A stretch of 64,000 bases of DNA from Ligula intestinalis. Its lineage: Eukaryota; Platyhelminthes; Cestoda; Diphyllobothriidea; Diphyllobothriidae. The stretch spans positions 39,028,626 to 39,092,625 of the forward strand of contig JAYGXS010000004.1 of assembly GCA_036362985.1 (NCBI GenBank), given 5' to 3'. Position 1 is the first letter of the stretch; each line of letters opens with the position of its first letter. The translations under genes were made by a program, and so were the position numbers. Shown in pieces: positions 1 through 12,119 of this stretch. Below the pieces are notes generated by a model. That model searched no databases and was not told the DNA's origin. It was given only the letters and a program-made list of their open reading frames with translations.

Positions 1-3000
1 GCCGTATGCGAAAGGCGTCCAAACATTTCTCTCATCTATAGAGCAACATCAAGAAATATAAAAACTTGAAATGGAGCGGACAGGGGATTATTAGTTTTCT
101 GAAAATTGTCGTTGATATTCTGTCACTCTGCTCTGCACTTGTTATCTTAGAACTGAACCTAGGTGTAAACAAATATACAGAAAACTGCTCAGGGATACGT
201 AGAAAAGTTAGTTCTTTCATTTTCCGTAGATGTATCCCTAATTTTTAGGGAAGTCAAAAAACTAACCAAAATTTCCCATTCTGATCTTTCAAAAAAAACA
301 AAGTACGCAGACATTCGACGCCGAAATATATAATTAAAGCGCTTGTTATAGAGATTTTTCATCAACCTTAGGCATGTTCATTCACGACTTTTGGTGTAGA
401 CGTTCGTTTTTCTCGGCAATGAGTTGACATGTTTGGGTGATTCTGAAACCATGCCCACACAGACAGCTGCATAAGAATGTTTAAAAGCTCGTCCTTTAGT
501 TAAATGCTTTTAAGAAATATTTTATTTTGCAGGTCTTGGTAAGCACATAGAATAAAATCATTATTTATTGCCAATCGACTGAGGCCAGTGAAAATCGTAA
601 AGACTTAATTACCATTTCAAGGAAGATCTGAACCTCTTTGCAATGGAAATATCAAAATAATTTTTTAAAAATGTGGTGGAAGGAAATTACTCTTAGTGTA
701 CAAAAAATGGTACTTTTACAATTCTACCTGACAATTCCATTTAAATTTGTTAGTCACTAACCGGCATATCCGCACATGAGCTTAAGAAATATATTACTCC
801 TGTGATCTCCCCGGGGGCAAAATCAAGCGAAAATGTAAGGGTCTTGTCCAACGTAACTCAAGCAATGTATAAACGGCAGAAACGACTAGTAATTCTCGTG
901 AGAACGTGTTCGAATACATACTCGAGATTAGGATTGTTCGGTAACAGCCATACCTTACATTGCATAGTGTGTATGTAGTACGCCCGATTTTCACTTTTTC
1001 GAAATTTTCCCTTTTGCTTAACAAGTTGGTATTTCTAAAAACGGTTTATTACTGGATAAATCGCAATATGCCCTATTCTGAAGAGCGACCATTACTTTAT
1101 TCCGAAGAAGTTGCGACCACTGGAACAAGAGTTCTATTTTTCTGACTTTTCGAATTCCGTCGAGAATCCTTAATCATAGGTAATGGTAGGTTAGTCTGAG
1201 TCATGCACGGATAAGGGTAAGAGTTTGGGAGCCGCAGCTTCGGTTGCGTTCGAGTATCAGGGAGTTACTTGTAAAAATCCTTGAATTTCATCAGTTAGAC
1301 CACCTATTGTACTGCGCACCTGCCCCCCCCCCTATTACACCTTTCTGTGATCTTCTCTGATGATGCGTTAAAATAAGCGTCCGAAGCGTTAGGGCAATAA
1401 AGCTCTTGTTCCATTGATCGTATCCTTTTGTTCGGGACTACTTCTTGGAATTCGTATTTTCGCTTCTATTACTAGCACGTCTTTTTTACTGTATTTCGCA
1501 ATCGAACCCTGCTGTTCCCTTGCTAAGGATACTAATTTGCTATACAATAAGTTTCATGTGTAAGTCTGGATTTACATGGGCATCGAAACTTGCTCGAAAA
1601 CGTGCTTCATACCACCTTTGCTAGTTTAGTAGCTTCTTCATCTGAGTTTTCGGAACCACACGGGAGCCCATCCTCAAAGACAGTGGCCTAGCAGTAAGCA
1701 ATGTGCTGCTTGTTTTGATTTCTCGCCGCGTGTTTCCTTGGCTGCGAATGCGATTGCATCATCTGACAGTGGGCTCGCAGCGCTTGAAATCCGGGAGCGA
1801 AATCGATATGTCGATTCACACAGTTGCTATCAGCGCTTATGACCTTAAGTGGCTCTCTGCCTACCTGATTGACGGCCTGAGCCATCATCTCTATAGCCAA
1901 AAAGTCTGCGGTTGTTTGGGTATTCGTGATCGGAAGCAGGCCCCATAACGTGCTGCACTGCAAATTCTCTCAACCAAAACATGAATCAAGTAGGCTCATT
2001 GGTTACATAGAGGCCGCGCGAGCCCACAGCTGCCGCCGCACATGTGGACGTATACTGTCACGTCTGGACGTAGGCCTTCACGCGGTGCCAGTCACTGGGC
2101 CCAATTCCATCATTCTCTTGTTGACAGGCTCGGACAGTCAACTGGTATACGGGGAAGGACAGGATGAGGTTGACATGAGGTAATCCATCCGCATGTTATA
2201 TCATCGAATTCCCCCCTACAATAAATTTGATGCGCTTCAATCTGTCCCACTGCACTAAGCACCGTGGCCGGAGAGGCTGTCAACTGACCGGATACTTCGA
2301 TCCTTCCACGGCTGATGGTCAAGCTACAGTGCCTTCTTCCTAAACTGACTTTATAACATTCTCACACATACGAGATTTGAGCGACCCCAACAAAAGCCTA
2401 CTACATGCTAGGTGAATCTGGTCGTGTGTAGCACGCGTAGACGGACTGTTAGGGTTTGTAAGACACTACGCTGAAGCTCCTCGCCGCTCTTCTTGACATT
2501 TTTTGCAACTGGAGCCAGGTGGATGAGGGAAAAGTGTGCAGTACATGCTGCCTAAGCTTGCCTTGCACTAAACTTTCACTCGTAAGTCTCTCCTACGCCC
2601 ACTCTATGTGCCACGCAGTGGACGTTATCATTCGTAACGGCGCAACTGTCTTGAGCTATACCTTCGCGCAGCCCCCTCTCTATAGTTGCGAAGGCAGTTG
2701 AAGCATAAGATCTCATGCACTACACCAGATTATTTCCGCGCGTTCAGTTTCTCCCTCACTCGCTTGGCTGTTTTGCGTACAGATCTACAGGGAAATCTGC
2801 TACATTCACCAGACCTACGGCAATGTGTCCTGTCGACTCTGAATGTCAAAGCTTGGATGACTTTCTCCAGTGTATCGTCTGTGGGCGCATACGGAGGCGG
2901 CGGCTAATGAATTGTGTGGGTTGCCGTTTCCCGAAACCCGTAAATGTCGGATTTCTTGAACTCCTAGCACAACGCGTTTTTATCGCTTGGGGTTCTAACA

Positions 3001-3065
3001 ACTGCGCTTATGCGTTTCGAAATGGTTATTTTGATAATTGAAAATTCAACTTGTATTAGACTTCA
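1..3065. other. Gene-free stretch with one dispersed repeat
   Basis: No convincing coding exon was found. Short open frames here lack recognisable motifs and look like chance. Part of 1,690-2,340 belongs to a dispersed repeat also seen near 4.06 kb and 27.8 kb and is listed separately. The missing N-terminal exons of COG5 could in principle lie here, but I saw no match to the conserved N-terminal COG5 region. Confidence 0.5.
1690..2340. repeat. Copy of an unclassified dispersed repeat
   Basis: Bases 1,790-1,850 read on the minus strand align with 4,055-4,125 on the plus strand. Both contain the sequence for a shared stretch around TCGATTTCGC, CCTGG/CCCGG and GCGAGC/ACGAGC followed by CCCACTG/GCACTG. 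Bases 2,215-2,290 align with 27,855-27,925: both have an AATAAAT tract, then GATGCG, TCAATCT or GAATCT, and a GCCGTGG/ACCGTGG block. No coding capacity is visible. The class is unknown; it may be a decayed LTR or large non-autonomous element. Confidence 0.45.
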
Positions 3066-3384
3066 TTAGACTTTGGTGTAAAGTTGACCATTAAATGTGT
3101 GGGTTACAAGAACGTCCAGGAAGGGGAGTTGTTCTACCTTCTCAGCCTGTTAAAATAGCGCTGTTATACTGCTCGTGAAAGCCAGACAGCCTGCGTTTTA
3201 CATTATATTGAACAGTTCGTCTACATGTCAACGCCAAAAAATTTCGGCTCTTAGTACTTCATGAATGCCTTTTACAGCTCTCTTAGGATCGTTTACCACA
3301 GCTAGGTTAAAAACCAGGGGATCCATCGGTGTTCCTAGATTAGCTGATATCTATTTGTCTTTGAAGGTAAAGAAGGTTAACTGC
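3066..3384 (-). pseudogene. Penelope-like reverse transcriptase relic
   Basis: Reading the minus strand from 3,384 downward gives the tail of a Penelope-like (PLE) reverse transcriptase. It has an FFTFKDK segment, then LGTPMDPLVF in place of the family's GTPMGSPIS, then FWR-stop-HVDELF in place of FWxRYVDDTF, and finally EQLPFLDVLVTHTFNG ending in LYTKV and a stop. Several stops and the damaged YVDD catalytic box show that it is dead. The motif order and spacing match the better preserved PLE copies at 33.5 kb and 54.3 kb. The extent is set by where the family motifs stop being readable. Confidence 0.65.
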
Positions 3385-3759
3385 TAAAATTCAGAGCTTC
3401 GCCCCTGAGTCGATTTGTTAAGGTCCTCTACTTTCTTCGCGCTTTTGCTTAGTTTCCCGCACAGCATATATTGGGACGGATGACCGACTGAGAGCAATGT
3501 GTCGTTGTATGCCCAATTTGGGCCCCCTGAATGGTCCACGTGGTAGATGCGTCGAACGAACACGAAGGTCAAATCAGGGCACTGCAGACGTTTTTCGGGT
3601 TATGCTCCCATATCAAATGCCGAACTTAAGTGTCGTGGCGAAACGCGCTGGTGTAGGCTCACGCCGCGCCAGCCACCTGCACCCGATCCTGTCGCCGCTT
3701 CTCGTGCCTCTATCTTAACATCGGACACAGGTGATTGAAGGAAGAGGGAGTGTGGTAGA

Positions 3760-4140
3760 TGCAGCGCAAGTCTACTGTCACTTAAACCTGATCCACGTTT
3801 AAGTCTCCTCTCTGCACCACCCTGCTGTGAAGCACACGGTTGACATCGTCGAAATCGACGGTCGAACTGTCGTATACTCCAACTAACTCTGACACTACAG
3901 GCCAGATCGCAAGTTGACGCGGCTCACAAATGTGCGAACACCAGCGGACCGTTTACAATCGCCACCCACGACCTGGAGAATGACCACAAATTTGGCTTCG
4001 TAGTCTCGGGCCGTCAACACGGCAAGACGACAGCCACTAGAGGCAGTGCATCCCGACAGCAACCTTGTTAATGGACATGTCGATTTCGCCCCTGGCTTCT
4101 AGACGCTACGAGCGCACTGCCAGGTGTGTCGGTCGCGCGC
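3760..4140 (+). repeat. Second copy of the unclassified dispersed repeat
   Basis: The part at 4,055-4,125 matches 1,790-1,850 in inverted orientation. The part at 3,845-3,880 (CATCGTCGAAATCGACGG followed by GAACTGTC) matches 28,384-28,412. The copy ends about 200 bp before a COG5 exon. No protein is recognisable. Confidence 0.4.
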
Positions 4141-4338
4141 GTGGCGAGAAATAAAGACAGGCTGTACATTTGTTACCGCCACTTCGAGGATGAGCTCCTC
4201 CGTTGTTCCGAATGCTGAGGCGAATGCGATGACTGCTTCGACAACTATGCACACCTCCAATTTGGAGTTTCTCCTTCCTTACTGCCTTCCCGGTCTAGTT
4301 CTATCATATTCCCGTTTCTCCGTCTTGCTCTTCTGTAG

Positions 4339-7300
4339 GACGGGCCTCGTACCCTATCTACAGCAATGCCCATAATGCCGCCTTTCGAAGCCTCTTTTGG
4401 ACAGGCCTGGACCAGATGTTGGCCACACAGGAACAGTGCGTGAGCGCTGTGCGTCTGCTGGCGGCGACTCTGTGCATGAAACGTCTCTCTGGCAGCGACA
4501 GTGCTGGCGCTCTTCTGACCGGACTGGACAACTATGCTTACCAGGAGCCACCCAAACTGACCGATCTCCTTGCCGTCTACGCCATCCAGAATTGGACAAA
4601 TCCTGAGACACAGGCCTGTTGTGCAGCCATTGTAATCACTCTTACTTCTGCCAACCCTTGGATTGTGGAAGCAGGTTAGTTTATGTTTAATTCGCTCATC
4701 AGAGTGCTTCTTGCAAGAGCTCATCCAATACCGCCTGTTGACCTCGCCTGGTCTTGATTCTTTTGTCCAGTCAAGTAATTAGGAGTCAGTTTAATCTATT
4801 CAGCAGAGCTAAAAATGGGTATGAGCTGCTTTCTCTGTTGTTTTAGCCCTTTAGCGAATAAAGTCCGAAGAACTTTTAAAAAAAGTAATTGTGTCAATAA
4901 ATGTGAAGTTGCAAACTATTATTTCATGTTCTTTTGAAAATTCGCTCGAGACTGCGATTTGGGCGTCTGTGTATAAGGCCTACTGTTGAAAAATCAAAAA
5001 TGAGTAATAAGCATGCCAAAACTTATCATTTGAGACATAATCGATCGGTCCCGTTGTGCCTTGGGGCTCACTCTCGAACCCCGCCGGCAGCCGCACCTTG
5101 GGTAGCGTTATAGGCAGAATAAAAATAACGTCAAATACAAGGGAAACTGCAATGGCGGTTTCCTCCCTCCTGAGTGAATTTGACTGTATACGTGGACAAA
5201 TTTACCCCTCACTAGAGAGATACTCAGGTTAACCCGCAAGTCAAGACCGTTATCGAGCTATAACCTCGCCGCCCAGTAGAACACCGTTGACTCAGAGTTG
5301 AGGGTCAGTGCCCCCTTGGATCAGAGTAGAATGACCACCTCGTCTAGTGAGTATTCCTCCCTATGCATCGCGTAACCCTCTCGCACCCCGTTCGCATTGA
5401 ATTATTTGGTTTTAATGACTGTCTTTATTCAACTACGCAAAAGTGAGAGGCTCAGGACAAGCCTTCAAGAATTTAGAGAATTCACTGCTAGCAGAGTGAT
5501 TTTCCATAGTATTTACTCCTTCTAAATGGACGCGAAAGCGACCTGCTCGCAACGTTAGGGAAGCAGCAACATCTGTTGCACGACCTTTTTTGACTTTTAC
5601 TTAATACATAGATTTTCTACTCTGAATTTGGGAATGTAAACCCTCATTTCAGTTTCGGAAACATCAGAGACGCTTCTATTTTCTCAGACTAGACTGAAGT
5701 GTACCCACTAGGACTGACGGTGCTATGTATGTCTGAAAATAATTTTCCGGAAGTCGTGCTTTGAAAGTCATTGTGCTGTCCTGGACGCCCTATTTGTTTC
5801 TGAGGTGTCCAAGCTAATTTGTTAGCTCTTACTTGAGCTAATTCTAAGAGCCATCAGTATCGTCAGCGGACTGGTTTTTCATACGCGCTCCGTTGTTCTC
5901 GAGGACGGTTTCTTGCATTCGCCTACAAAGTTTCAAATTTAGTTTTTACGTCACTGTGGGACAAGAGTGTCCTGCAGCCTACAGTATTCGGGAACGAGAT
6001 GTGCGGTAGAATTTCAAAGTTATTACTGAAAGCGGCAAGGATCAGGAAACTAGAACACAGGAACTCGATTAATATGGGGAGGATGTTAATATTATTTCAT
6101 CAGTAAGCCAGATGAATGTTACAGTTAACGGAATCTACGTAAGACAGTGATAAAGCTCGCAATCCTGCCATGTTTTTTATCACTGTTTTATTACTGCTGG
6201 AACAGACCGAGTACTTTGAAAGAATTAGGGGCATGTAAACGGATGGAAAACAGGTGATCCAAAGTTATTGGTTAAATAGGGCCGGATTGGGCAAGGTGAA
6301 TTGCAGTAGCCAAACATAACCCTGACCCTTTTCTTAACCCCAACTATAAATCCTAGTCGTTAACTCTGGGCGTTAACCCTAAATTATGCTTCTTACCCTT
6401 CACCACAAAATCCGAATGTCAGTCCTTGCTCTAAACGCTTTACAACTGAACAACTTTTTTTAAAATTTCTATCTAGGCATATTATAAGCATAGGCCTATT
6501 ATATTATAGGCATATAATAGTCATAAAAGCGTAGACTTGCATCTTCAGTCACTTCTCTGCAGACATAGACTTTAGAATGTCGAACGTTAGCAGCGCTACC
6601 CGGTGACTGTCCGACAGCCCAATGAAAAGCGAAGTCAGTAAACCTGTAGGTCGACAACGCTGGCGCTCACCTCACAGATTTCAATCGCAGGGAAGTCGCT
6701 GTCTCTTCGGGCAGCTTCATAGTCGATCCTACACGTACCTATGAGACATTCCGAAAATAAGTGTATCACTCTCGGCTACGTTCTCTAAGCTTATGCATTT
6801 ATGATACCTTCCCCTACCCCTTCTCCGACATAGAATCCACGCCACGGTCTCCTTCTTACAGCGATGGTCCGTGTTTGAACTGGTGCGGGTCTTTTTTTAC
6901 CCTTCCCCAAAACCTCGTACATCACTATATGTCCCTCTCTCTCTCGTATGTAGTTCCCGACATCGCCTCGATTTGTGGATCGGCAGACATGGAACTGGTC
7001 AGTCATGCGCATTCCTTTTGTGATGCACTCAGCTCAAGCTCCGGATTGCTTGGTTGGACTTCTGCTTGCATGGAGATACACTTCCAATCGGCCATAAATC
7101 GCTCGTCACTGTTAAAAGAGGCCTTTGAGGGCGAGTATCCACGCTTGCTAAAACTCTTCCTCGACTTCTGGCACAAAGTTGCCACGGCTCCGCAGGGCGA
7201 TAGCGAGGGCCTTGAACTGCCTAGCCACCTTCTGCGTCTCTTACAGCCCTATGAGACCGCCTACTTGACGCGCAGTTTGTCCCGCCTGTTTGAGCGGGTG

Positions 7301-10300
7301 GGCACCGCAGTGGCACCGGGTGCAACCGTAGTTCCGGAACCTGCCGCCGTGGATCGCATTATTGAAGCAGCGGCAACAGAACTCTCGCGGGCCGCAGTAC
7401 AGACAGATCTCCTCTGCAAGGTTTGTATTCCCATGGAACCTTTTTTTCAATGGCGTAGGTTCTTTCTAACTTTTGGATTTCTTCATAAGTTTCCGTGTTA
7501 TTTTTTCCTGTTGTCGTCACCTTAGTCGAAAGTTGAGGCGCAATGTCACCTTAAGTTAGAATAATCGATTATATATTTAATGCCCACTTTTTGATATCGC
7601 ATCGAAAAAGGACTCTTTCCTTTATCCTATGCTGTTTTGCTACCTCCTGGTTTCTCTTTAGGGACGAAGCACCAACTGGCAAAATGCCAGACACCCTAGA
7701 TCTTACACTCCTTTAAATGACACTATCCACCAAAAGTATATTTCGAACCGCCAAGTAGTCAGCACAGGAGAGTCCTATGTTGACACTTGCACCTCGCATA
7801 AAGTGCGCTCGGTATGTCATGCAAAATACCAAAGTTTTCGAAAGATAAATTGTCCCTCGCATACCGGCATTAAGGCATGTACGAAAATTTTGAAATACAG
7901 TAGTCGCAGGTTATTAAGCCCGCGGTTAATAGGCCCAGCCGCTTATTAAACCCAACTTGGTCTGGGCCCGAGGTGAGCTTAATAATCGGCGACTACTGTA
8001 GTAATGAATAACCCTAGGCGAATTTGTTGCTGAAAAAATATCAACAGTGCTAATTGTTCTTTGAGAAAAATAAAAGTTAACAATTCTAAAGTTCTGCAGA
8101 CGTGAATAATACGTAATATGGAAGCATACTTATCCGAAATCGTCACAAAAGGATAATTTTCAAACGTAATTCTACTTGTGCTGTTTTATTCACTCGTTTT
8201 GCATGAACAAGATTGCTCTACAGTTAAAATTTACTTAGAAACACCGACTTTTCACTTTTCTGAATTTTACGCTTTTCTGAAAAAGCTCATATTTCTGAAC
8301 AACGTACAATTGCCTGATTAACTGCAATGTGTCTTCCTTTTACTAAGGATTGTTCTTTTACTATGTACTACAAAACTATGGGTGGCATATGCATCGTAAT
8401 TCGTGTGAATTAATTAATCATCACTTTTTCCATCGTGGATTACTGGAAGAAACAAGTGGACAAAATCAGAAAAACCCCCCACGCTGTATAGACTGACATT
8501 TCGTAAGCGATGTATACTTCAACGCTGGCCTTTCAAATCGGGCACCCATTTTTCTTCCCTCTATTCGCATGTCACTTTTATGTATGCATTATTAACCGAT
8601 TTTATCCCTCTTTGTTTATTTAAACTACAATTAAGTCTTCAGTGTACGACGCTAGCACCGTTTTGAAAGCAATGCAATTTAGCTTACATGTAACGACATA
8701 TTTAAGGACACGTTTCCACGATGTCCACAATTGCAGCCATTGTCGATTATTAATTGCTTGTATTTTCCCGGTGTTGTGTGGTTTGTGCATCTATATTTAT
8801 TCCTTGTGAATAGAGGACGATTTTTCGGAAAATTATGGAATGATACTTTCAAGATAAAGCGTAGATATCTCTCTCTGTCTTACGGCCCAGTACAGCAATT
8901 TTCCCGTCGTTACCAACTATACCTACTGTCTGTCCTACAGCATGGCGTGCACAATGACGATTATTTGCGCGTGAATGAGTTTCTACTGACAGTAGACTTG
9001 TAAGGTATCTACCTCACTCTCTCTCTCTCAGCCACCTGAGCCTACTGCAGATAAATTTAAAAAGGCTGAAGGTGGATCGGGTGCAGTAGCTGGCAAAGCT
9101 AAATCATATGTCTACGCATGCCAGGTCCGCACAGTGGACTAGTTTTTCATACAAACAAGAAATTAATGGCTCACGTCCGAACTGAGCGGGAGCACCATAG
9201 AGACCACATTCAGAACCATTGTAGCTTGTCTGTCCATTCTGAGAGGACCGAGTTCCGCCGTCGTTTGTCAGCCTTCTAAGCTGCGGTTTTAGCTCACTTT
9301 TATGGTCTAGAAGTGCTTCAGATTGAGAAATATGTACTGAGTGTAATGGAGACGCCATCCATGGTGTTACTCCCACTCTCACTTCACTCTTCCCTATAGT
9401 AATCCACTGCCCAAACCATTCGGTCATCTGATATGGGGACTGAACGCTGATGGCTGGCACGGCATGAGCCTGCGCCTACGCGGCCAACACCACCTTCTCC
9501 TATGTGCGACATTTGTTAGTGGTTTATAGTCTGAACAACGCCTCCCGTGTTGGTCCAGTGCTTCTACCGCGTGGCCCGTTGTGGGAGCCAGTATACCACA
9601 GCGTTCAATCTATGTTGGGCGCGTTTTCCGATTTGGAAATAGGGGATCATCGAATTTCGCAGCGCTTTAGCTGATGTCCTGCTAGCTCTGGGGTCGCAGT
9701 ACTCGAGGGGAACTCTATTAGTCGCCAGTTTTACTCCATTCCTATACGCCTGTGTTCTAGCTCTATGAGTTTGTTCTTTCTGGTAGTAATAATGCTCGTC
9801 GCATAGGTCTAAGGTTCATTTACGTAGATCGCCTATGCTAGTTCAGTCGGACACTAACTAACTATTGACATATGATGAAGTCTCAATGAGCTGGTCTGAT
9901 AATCAAAACATTTCGACACATTATATGTATCTTCTTGCCACTTCAAACCCAAGTGACCTCCCTTTTGTATCGAATGACAAATCGCCCATTCTACTGCCCC
10001 CCTTCCTTTTAGGTTGCCAACAATATAGCCAAAATGGTCGCCCTCTTCGCTACCAAAGTCGAGGCCCTGATCGAAGTAGGTCCTATGGCCAGCCAAATCT
10101 CTAGACCACCCAGTCCCGCCCAGGAGTCCAATTTCCAGCTCGTCAACCTGATCTGCCATTTTGGCCGAAGTTTGCGTCACTCTGTAGCACGGCACGTTCG
10201 TGGGCTTCCCGCGTCGACGGTGGCGGCAACGAAGGGTTCAGTCTCAAGTCCCGGACTGAGCGCACCTGAAACCATTGTGGATTCAGCCATTGTTAACAAG

Positions 10301-12038
10301 TTGAACCCCCTGTGCCGGACCATCCTTGAGCCACTGGCTGCCTCGCTGGGCAGCGGTATTGAGGAGATTCTGGCGACTATGCATCAGGACTTCTCTTCCA
10401 CACCCCTCGACAATGATGACGATTGTTCAGCTTATATTCAGTCTCTGAAGGTATAACTGCCTTATCTGCTGCCTATTGCCCTTTGACACTTGAGTTAATA
10501 CAAAATCAGAAGCTCTAGGGTGGGAAGTGGTTCGAAACCATCGGAAAGTGTTTGGACAGCTTTCCTAGGTCCCTCTACCACTGTGAGATAACTCTATTTA
10601 TGTTCACCTCATGTATACACTTGTTCCGCACTTACTAGTTTATTTCATATTCTGCCCCGCTAACAGGGCTTCTTATGCAGACTGCGGACTGACCTCTTCT
10701 CCCGTCTGTCAACCCCAACGGTCATGTCTGATCTATGTCCTCGGCCCAAACACTCCCCCGGTAGTCAGCAATTTTACGCATTCGGCGTAATAGCTCTCCT
10801 GGACAGTCTGCGTGAGCATTTGTCATCCTGCATCGATACCTTCCTACTGCATGCCAGCCTCCTGCGTCTAGATACCGGACACACAACCTCGGTGCCGACG
10901 GATCAGGCGGCGGAGTTGAGTAGGGAACGCACGCGTCACCGCCTCGCTGCCGATTGTGTCGAATTCGAGCTGACGCTAGAGGAACAAGTTACTGCCAACG
11001 GTAGAATTCCGGGCTGGCGGCTGTTTGACCTTGCTCCCGAGGCCCATGCCCGGCTGCGTGCATTCCGACCTATGCTCCTCATACCTACGGACGATCTCTT
11101 GACGGTATGACCTGTGATTCCCATATTTTGGGAGCGTTTTTAATTCCCCCTTTCGGGTTGCTCACTTGTTCCCGTTGAGATGTTGGTCTGTCGTTCTGAA
11201 GTGTTATATCCTCTGTAGCTATCTACCGTAGACCGAAGGAGTACTCTACTGTATTGACAGACAATTTCGAGCCAACCTTTTTTCATGACCTCTTCGTCGC
11301 TCTCCAATTAGGCTTCACTTTTGAATTTCAAAAAACAATACTGGTCTCATGGAACGGATGCCAAAACACATGACTAAGGCATCTCAGCCATCTTTCTTGC
11401 ATGCCCTAAGATGTTGTTACAGCGGTCACTGGCTATTCACCAGTACTAGGTAATCTGTGTTCAAAAACATTCAATAGAACTTTTCAATGTTTTCAATTAA
11501 AACTGACACGCAAAACGTTAGCTGAAGAGGAGGCAGCCAACCAATTTCCGTTGATCTCTCTTCGTGACTATATTGTATTTGATGTTGTCATCGTCTGACT
11601 GTCTGACGCCCTTGCCTCCCGGGTGACGATATCAGACGACTATGACAAAATAACTTCCGAGACTTCCTATTCTCCCTTTCTTTTTTTTCCACCGATCCTG
11701 TTCAGACCTTTACAAGTAAGCCAGGAGAGGATGCTTGCCCCGCTGCAGTTACCTCACTCCCGGGCAGTCTGGTGCTGCATCATGCCATCAGTCGGGCCCC
11801 GGCAGAGATTCCCTCCCCACACACTGCTAGCGGATGGTCGTTGGCACGTTACGTACACTGGGTCCTAAATACACCCGACGAAGCCGCCCGTCTCAATTTC
11901 ATCAGCCACGCCCTGGCGGTCTATACAGAGAAAGTGGAGGCTCGTAACCAGCGCGAGTACCCCGTCATCTTCCCAATCATTCGTGATCTGTTAGAGTACT
12001 TTGTGGCCAAGCTGCCTGCACAGAATCTACCACCTTGA
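4339..12038 (+). CDS. COG5: Conserved oligomeric Golgi complex subunit 5, C-terminal portion (five exons)
   Basis: COG5 is a subunit of lobe B of the COG tethering complex, which acts on the cytosolic face of Golgi membranes in retrograde intra-Golgi traffic. Exons: 4,339-4,674; 6,954-7,420; 10,013-10,450; 10,667-11,104; 11,706-12,038 with stop TGA. All junctions are GT-AG and phases agree (1, 0, 0, 0), giving about 670 codons. Diagnostic segments, in animal COG5 order, are HNAAFRSLFWTGLD; LLKEAFEGEYPRLLKLF; PYETAYLTRSLSRLF; VANNIAKMVALFATKVE; EEILATMHQDF; RHRLAADCVEFEL; LRAFRPML; and YPVIFPIIRDLL near the end. Human COG5 is roughly 840 residues, so about the first quarter is missing from this model. 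Exon 1 carries about 55 residues after the FWTGLD block with no counterpart I recall in human COG5. Introns are long (216-2,592 bp); one holds a MITE. Confidence 0.9.
4675..6953. other. COG5 intron, no gene seen
   Basis: This is a 2.3 kb intron bounded by GTTAGT and a pyrimidine-rich acceptor ending TATGTAG. It holds a degenerate CCCTAA-like tract near 6,310-6,395 and an AT-rich imperfect palindrome near 6,478-6,525. No coding or transposon motif was recognised. Confidence 0.6.
7421..10012. other. COG5 intron containing a MITE
   Basis: This is a 2.6 kb intron. Apart from the pogo-like MITE at 7,896-8,000 I recognise nothing. The open frames at 8,731-9,003 (+) and 9,104-9,460 (-) lack known motifs and are left uncalled. 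Confidence 0.6.
7896..8000. mobile_element. 105 bp pogo/Tigger-like MITE
   Basis: The element is a near-palindrome flanked by TA. It starts TACAGTAGTCGC and ends GCGACTACTGTA, with further complementarity inside (GGTTATTAAGC against GCTTAATAATC). CAG...CTG termini beside a TA duplication are typical of pogo/Tigger-type Tc1-mariner relatives; the assignment is by that feature only. A longer relative with the same termini lies at 25,869-26,453. It sits in a COG5 intron and has no coding capacity. Confidence 0.75.
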
Positions 12039-12113
12039 CCCATTCCCTCTTACCTCTGTCCTTGGTGCTCGAACTGTGTCTTTCTGAAGGCTGATTGTGA
12101 TTTTTGACTTGTT

Positions 12114-12119
12114 AATAAA
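12114..12119 (+). promoter_or_regulatory. Polyadenylation signal of COG5
   Basis: A canonical AATAAA lies 76 bp after the COG5 stop codon, and a T-rich stretch (TCCTTTTTTCTG) follows 15-30 bp further on, as expected for a downstream element. Confidence 0.6.

Noticed and set aside
4245..4724. 159-codon minus-strand open frame
   Set aside because: It is the antisense shadow of the first COG5 exon.
8731..9003. 90-codon plus-strand frame in a COG5 intron
   Set aside because: No motif, no splice logic, short.
9104..9460. 118-codon minus-strand frame in a COG5 intron
   Set aside because: No recognisable domain; length is within chance for 64 kb.
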